Assembly (NCBI GenBank): GCA_905236545.1
Contig: CAJOQO010000145.1
Location: 1 to 10,266, forward strand
Direction of reading: 5' to 3'
DNA: 10,266 nucleotides
Origin: an uncultured Lachnospiraceae bacterium
Lineage (GTDB): Bacteria; Bacillota; Clostridia; Lachnospirales; Lachnospiraceae
The notes beneath the pieces were generated by a model. It ran no database searches. It was not told where the DNA came from and worked only from the letters and a program-made list of their open reading frames with translations. The translations under genes were made by a program, and so were the position numbers. Shown one piece after another: positions 6,517 through 10,266 of this stretch (position 1 is its first letter; each line of letters opens with the position of its first letter).

Positions 6517-6593
6517 GACAATCCTTCCCGATTCATCCCCGACTGTGCTCCGTCGTTCCGGGGAAACACTGAATCAGCTTTCTCCCATACCGC

Positions 6594-7493
6594 TCAAAGA
6601 AACATGCGGTAAGGAATATATCTTCTGTTCTCCCCATCAAACCGGTAAACCGCAAGGAATGTCCCGTCCATCGTACACAGGCGGATCAGCTCCCCTGCGC
6701 CGGTTCCCGGAAGCTTCAGCTCCTGCACCGACAGAGCGTTGCCGTTTCTGAGCTTCTTCTCGGACTCCTCTGAAGGCGTATGGACACGCAGGCAGTCAAG
6801 GAACATCTCTTCGACAGGGATCACCCATTCTCCGATCCTTCCGTTTCCGGCCAGTTCGCTGATCCGATCCAGTGTAATGGCATCCTCCGCGGAAAATCCG
6901 CCGGCTCTGGTACGCACCAGCTCCTTCATGGCAGCGCCGCACCCGAGCTTCTGCCCGATGTCGTGACACAGCGTACGGATATAAGTTCCCTTTGAACAGT
7001 CGACGGAAAAACAAACCTCAGGAGGATCGATCCCTTCGATCCGGATCTGACTGATCTGAACGGGGACTCTCCTGCGCTCTACCACCTTTCCCTGACGGGC
7101 AAGCTCATACAGACGCTTTCCATTGACCTGTTTGGCCGAATACATCGGCGGAAGCTGTTCATAGCCGCCGACAAAGAACAAAACCGCTTCACGGATCATT
7201 TCTTCCTGCGGCAGGCTGCCCTCGAACCTTCGTACCACATTGCCGGTCAGATCCTGCGTATCGGTTTCAATCCCCAGAAGGAGAACCGCGCGGTAGGTCT
7301 TCTCGTGCTCCATGAGATACCCGGAAAGCCGTGTGGCCGATCCGAGCAGGATCGGAAGAACGCCTGACGCTTCCGGATCCAGTGTGCCGGCATGGCCGAT
7401 CCTTTTCTGATGAAGGATACCGCGAAGCTTCGCCACAACGTCATTGCTCGTAAATCCGGGCTCCTTAAACACATTCAGTATTCCGTTCCACAT
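6594..7493 (-). CDS. truB: tRNA pseudouridine(55) synthase
   Basis: TruB (299 aa) converts U55 of the tRNA T-loop to pseudouridine and assists tRNA folding. The signature GHAGTLDPEASGVLPI (33-48) carries the catalytic Asp39. Other family elements are EKTYRA (64-69, the conserved Tyr67), GGYEQLPPMYSAKQVNGKRLYELAR (109-133) and CSKGTYIRTLCHDIG, the segment that contacts the target base. The C-terminal part after about residue 230 is the smaller PUA-like region seen in bacterial TruB. ATG 7493 lies inside the end of nrnA (19-bp overlap) with GGAG at 7505-7508, so translation is probably coupled to nrnA. A 77-bp gap follows before ribF. Confidence 0.96.
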   Translation of the reverse strand: MWNGILNVFKEPGFTSNDVVAKLRGILHQKRIGHAGTLDPEASGVLPILLGSATRLSGYLMEHEKTYRAVLLLGIETDTQDLTGNVVRRFEGSLPQEEMIREAVLFFVGGYEQLPPMYSAKQVNGKRLYELARQGKVVERRRVPVQISQIRIEGIDPPEVCFSVDCSKGTYIRTLCHDIGQKLGCGAAMKELVRTRAGGFSAEDAITLDRISELAGNGRIGEWVIPVEEMFLDCLRVHTPSEESEKKLRNGNALSVQELKLPGTGAGELIRLCTMDGTFLAVYRFDGENRRYIPYRMFL

Positions 7494-8497
7494 GAATCAG
7501 TCTTCTCCGTGCTCTTTGCCTCTTCCGGATCCGGATTCTTCTTTTTCTCCAGCTGCTTTTCAACCTGAGCCGCAATATTGTTGACCACATCATGTACACT
7601 GCCGCACATCGTACAGCCGGCAGCCCTGACATGTCCGCCGCCCTGGAAATACACCGCAATCCCGGCCACATTGACTGAGCCGTTGGAACGCAGGCTGACC
7701 TTGAACTCGCCAGGCCCGGTTTCGTAAAGAAAGACTGCACACTCCACTCCTCTGGTGATCCGGAGCTGCTGAACGATTCCATCCAGATCCTTCGGCTGAA
7801 CCTGATAGAAGTCCATATCCTTCCTGCGTATGGCAGCAAAGATCAACTTTCCGTCCATCATCAGGATGCTCTCCGTCAGCGCTCTTCCGAGAATCTGGTT
7901 CTGGTGATAGGACTTCAGGAAAAATGTTTCATCACAGATTCTTGAAAAATCGATTCCGGTATCAATGAGCCATCCGCCGGTCATCATCGTCCGGCTGGAG
8001 GTGCAGCTGTACTGAAAGACGCCGGTATCATGCGCGATTCCCATATACAGAGGCTCCGCAATCTGTCTGGTGATCCGTTCCCTTCCGATCATCAGCGTGA
8101 TGAGCTCTGAGGTGGAACTGGCATCCGGCTGGATCTCATTGATCATGCCGAACCCCTGGTTGGAGATATGATGATCAATGACAACTGTTCTGGCGGCTGC
8201 ATGAAAGTACTGCAGCGCATTCCCCAGCCGCATCGGGTCAGAGCAGTCCAGCACAAAAAACAGATCATGCGGATCCTGTACGGGATAATCGTGGATAATC
8301 TCATCGGAACAGGCGACAAACTGAAAGGATTCCGAATAATTGTCCTCCAGATAAACCTTTGCCTGAACAGACGCATAATAGGTCTTCAGAAACAGATAGA
8401 GTCCCATACAGCTTCCGAAGGCATCTCCGTCCGGTTTGACATGACCACAGATTCCGACGCTTCGTACCCCTTCCAGGATCTTATCCAGGGAAATCAA
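7475..8497 (-). CDS. nrnA: DHH/DHHA1 phosphoesterase, nanoRNase / pAp phosphatase NrnA
   Basis: NrnA-type enzymes degrade 2-5 nt RNAs left by other RNases and dephosphorylate 3'-phosphoadenosine 5'-phosphate, using metal ions in the cytoplasm. The DHH domain has H19-x-K-P-D23-G-D25, LDCSD (83-87, Asp84), D108-H109-H110 and DTGVF (157-161). The DHHA1 domain carries GGGHVRAAG (286-294). The last roughly 25 residues are a Lys/Glu-rich tail (QLEKKKNPDPEEAK). The start is TTG 8497, overlapping the rbfA stop as TTGA, with a strong SD inside rbfA (AAGGAGGAG, 8505-8513). The next Met, residue 31, would lose the metal-binding motif. The place between rbfA and truB is common in Firmicutes. Paralogues with cyclic-dinucleotide specificity exist, but this is the operon-linked NrnA type. 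Confidence 0.92.
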   Translation of the reverse strand: MISLDKILEGVRSVGICGHVKPDGDAFGSCMGLYLFLKTYYASVQAKVYLEDNYSESFQFVACSDEIIHDYPVQDPHDLFFVLDCSDPMRLGNALQYFHAAARTVVIDHHISNQGFGMINEIQPDASSTSELITLMIGRERITRQIAEPLYMGIAHDTGVFQYSCTSSRTMMTGGWLIDTGIDFSRICDETFFLKSYHQNQILGRALTESILMMDGKLIFAAIRRKDMDFYQVQPKDLDGIVQQLRITRGVECAVFLYETGPGEFKVSLRSNGSVNVAGIAVYFQGGGHVRAAGCTMCGSVHDVVNNIAAQVEKQLEKKKNPDPEEAKSTEKTDSCGTEY

Positions 8498-8513
8498 TCC
8501 GCTTCTCCTCCTT
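8494..8513 (-). promoter_or_regulatory. nrnA ribosome binding site and TTGA stop/start overlap
   Basis: AAGGAGGAG (8505-8513) lies within the last codons of rbfA, and its AGGAGG core ends nine bases before TTG 8497. The rbfA stop TGA (8494-8496) overlaps the nrnA TTG start by three bases as TTGA. This arrangement favours re-initiation by the same ribosome, which could compensate for the weak TTG codon. Confidence 0.8.
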
Positions 8514-8913
8514 CCGGATTCTCCAGGTCTTTTTCTTCCTCCGGGACATGCCGGGCCTCGTCCTGAGCGATGACCTCATCAATGATTTTGGACATACCGA
8601 CGCCATAGGCAATGGAATCATCCGCGATAAAACGGACAGAGGGTGTATTGCGCAGATTCACAGTGTGCGCAAGCTCCCTTCTGATATAGCCTTCCGCCTT
8701 TGTCAGGCCTTCGATCGTCCCGTCAAGGGCATCCGCGCTGCCAAGGACTGAGATATATGCCTTACAGGTCTTCAGATCCGGAGCCACCTCGACCTTTGTG
8801 ACGCTCGTCATCGGGTCGACCCTGGGATCCTTAATCTGATGCATGATGATCTCCTGCAGCTGTTTGCGGACTTCCTCATTGATTCTGATATTCTTAATAC
8901 TGTTCTTTCGCAC
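8494..8913 (-). CDS. rbfA: 30S ribosome-binding factor RbfA
   Basis: RbfA (139 aa) binds free 30S subunits, helps process the 5' end of 16S rRNA, and is needed for cold adaptation in E. coli. It is a single KH-like domain. Matches to the family are RINEEVRKQLQEII (10-23), IKDPRVD (27-33), DLKTCKAYISVLG (46-58), the helix with the A-x-G kink A73-E-G75 and NTPSVRFIADDSIAYG (89-104). The last 22 residues are acidic and low in complexity (EEEKDLENPEGGEAD) and carry the nrnA SD in their DNA. The start is GTG 8913 with AAGGA (8920-8924) six bases upstream. The next Met (24) would remove part of the conserved N-terminal helix. It lies 27 bp after infB. Confidence 0.95.
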   Translation of the reverse strand: MRKNSIKNIRINEEVRKQLQEIIMHQIKDPRVDPMTSVTKVEVAPDLKTCKAYISVLGSADALDGTIEGLTKAEGYIRRELAHTVNLRNTPSVRFIADDSIAYGVGMSKIIDEVIAQDEARHVPEEEKDLENPEGGEAD

Positions 8914-8940
8914 TCTTTTTCCTTATCCGGCCGCGCGCAC

Positions 8941-10266
8941 TCAGCTGCGCGCAACCTCTATCATGGTATAGACCTCACACTGGTCTCCCTCACGGATCTC
9001 ACTGAACCCGTCAAATACAAGACCGCATTCGAAGCCGGCACGCACTTCTTTGACATCGTCCTTGAAGCGCTTGAGCGAGGCGATCGCGCCATCGAAAATC
9101 TGCTTTCCGTCCCTGGTGATTCTTGCCTTTGAACCACGCGCAACCGTGCCGTCCAGGACATAGGAACCGGCGATATTGCCTACACCGCTGGCCTTGAAGA
9201 TCTGACGGATCTCTACATGACCGGTAATCTTTTCCTCATAGACAGGAGCAAGCATGCCCTTCATGGCGTTCTCGACATCATTGATCGCGTCATAGATGAC
9301 CTTGTAAAGCCTGATATCTACGCCCTCATGCTCCGCAGTAGACTTCGCCTGCGCGTCCGGACGTACATTGAATCCGATAATAATCGCGTTGGAAGCACCG
9401 GCAAGCGTGACGTCCGATTCATTGATCGCGCCGACCGCCGAATGGATGATCTTCACGATAACCTCTTCATTGGTCAGTTTCAGGAGACTCTGGCGCAGCG
9501 CTTCAACAGAGCCCTGCACATCAGCCTTTACGATCAGGTTCAGGTCTTTCAGGGTACCTTCCTTGATCTGGTTGAAGAGATCATCAAGAGACGTTCTCTT
9601 GCGGGACTCTTCGATCATCTTTTCCTTGCCAACCGTGATGAAGGTCGCTGCGAAGCTCTTCGCTTCCTTCTCGGTTTCAGGCGATGTAAAGACTTCTCCC
9701 GCGCCGGGAACATCCGAGAATCCGATCACCTCGACCGGCATGGAAGGGCCGGCTTCTTTGACTCTTCTGCCCTTATCGTCGGTCATCGCGCGTACTTTAC
9801 CGAAGCAGGCGCCGGCATCGATCGGATCGCCGACATGAAGGGTACCCTTCTGAATCAGCAAAGATGCGACAGGGCCGCGGCCCTTGTCAAGCTTCGCCTC
9901 GATGACAAGACCTCTCGCGCGGCGGTTCGGATTCGACTTCAGCTCCATCACATCTGCCGTGAGGAGGATCATCTCGAGCAGGTCATCGATTCCCTGGTGA
10001 GATTTCGCGGAAACAGGAACCATGGTGGTGCTTCCGCCCCAGTCTTCCGAGATCAGCTCATATTCTGTCAGCTCCTGTTTTACGCGGTCAATGTTCGCGC
10101 TTGGCTTGTCGATCTTATTGATCGCTACGATAATCTCGATTCCGGCCGCCCTGGCATGGTTGATCGCTTCAACGGTCTGCGGCATGACGCCGTCATCCGC
10201 GGCGACAACAAGCACGGCGATATCCGTGGAATTCGCGCCTCTCATACGCATCGCCGTAAACGCCTC
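8941..10266 (-). CDS. infB: translation initiation factor IF-2, 5' end outside the window
   Basis: IF2 is the GTPase that brings fMet-tRNA to the 30S P site and promotes subunit joining. Only the last 441 residues are present. The fragment begins in the G3 region ([11 protein letters not shown], normally after DTPGH). It then has G4 NKID (fragment 50-53) and G5 SAK (86-88), domain II (about 110-205), domain III with DVQGSVEAL (about 249-257) and VGAINESDV, and the C-terminal fMet-tRNA-binding domain with [19 protein letters not shown] (about 349-367). The stop is at 8941-8943, 27 bp before rbfA. The apparent ATG at 10251 is internal Met6, not a start. The N-terminal region and the operon promoter lie beyond the window edge. 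Confidence 0.97.
   Translation of the reverse strand, partial: EAFTAMRMRGANSTDIAVLVVAADDGVMPQTVEAINHARAAGIEIIVAINKIDKPSANIDRVKQELTEYELISEDWGGSTTMVPVSAKSHQGIDDLLEMILLTADVMELKSNPNRRARGLVIEAKLDKGRGPVASLLIQKGTLHVGDPIDAGACFGKVRAMTDDKGRRVKEAGPSMPVEVIGFSDVPGAGEVFTSPETEKEAKSFAATFITVGKEKMIEESRKRTSLDDLFNQIKEGTLKDLNLIVKADVQGSVEALRQSLLKLTNEEVIVKIIHSAVGAINESDVTLAGASNAIIIGFNVRPDAQAKSTAEHEGVDIRLYKVIYDAINDVENAMKGMLAPVYEEKITGHVEIRQIFKASGVGNIAGSYVLDGTVARGSKARITRDGKQIFDGAIASLKRFKDDVKEVRAGFECGLVFDGFSEIREGDQCEVYTMIEVARS

Noticed and set aside
5563..6612. 349-codon plus-strand frame antisense to ribF
   Set aside because: Covers ribF exactly and carries no domain; ribF has complete catalytic motifs on the other strand.

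Overview
The window carries nine recognisable genes in two convergent blocks. All nine are housekeeping genes. The content points to a moderately high-GC member of the Clostridia, most likely Lachnospiraceae-like: a TyrA with a C-terminal ACT-like domain next to a class II (Firmicutes-type) EPSP synthase, and the Gram-positive order infB-rbfA-nrnA-truB-ribF-rpsO-pnp with PNPase and S15 closest to their Bacillus-type families. The taxon is an inference from family and gene order, not from a search.

Left block, plus strand (1-2762). Bases 1-80 are open in all three forward frames and I cannot assign them to a gene. Positions 81-179 hold five tandem copies of a 20-bp unit. A leader with its own SD-like sequence follows, then tyrA (prephenate dehydrogenase, 312-1406) and aroA (EPSP synthase, 1455-2762), separated by 48 bp. 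AroA makes EPSP on the way to chorismate. TyrA acts after chorismate mutase to make the tyrosine precursor 4-hydroxyphenylpyruvate.

Right block, minus strand (10266 down to 2856). This is the distal half of the nusA-infB-type translation and RNA operon. In order of transcription it holds infB (5' end outside the window), rbfA, nrnA, truB, ribF, rpsO and pnp. The first genes are tightly packed: rbfA/nrnA overlap by 4 bp (TTGA) and nrnA/truB by 19 bp. Three genes use non-ATG starts (rbfA GTG, nrnA TTG, ribF TTG). A sigma70-type promoter sits across the ribF stop codon and should give rpsO-pnp its own transcript. A strong hairpin separates rpsO from pnp, and two further hairpins sit in the pnp leader. 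The two blocks meet at a 93-bp gap that holds one near-symmetrical hairpin.

Together the right block covers initiation (IF2), 30S maturation (RbfA, S15), tRNA modification (TruB), RNA turnover (PNPase, then NrnA on the nanoRNA ends) and flavin cofactor synthesis (RibF). I found no mobile element, CRISPR array, tRNA, rRNA, defence gene or unknown protein family. The points worth a second look are regulatory: the 20-bp array, the dyad inside the rpsO promoter, and the rpsO and pnp leader structures.
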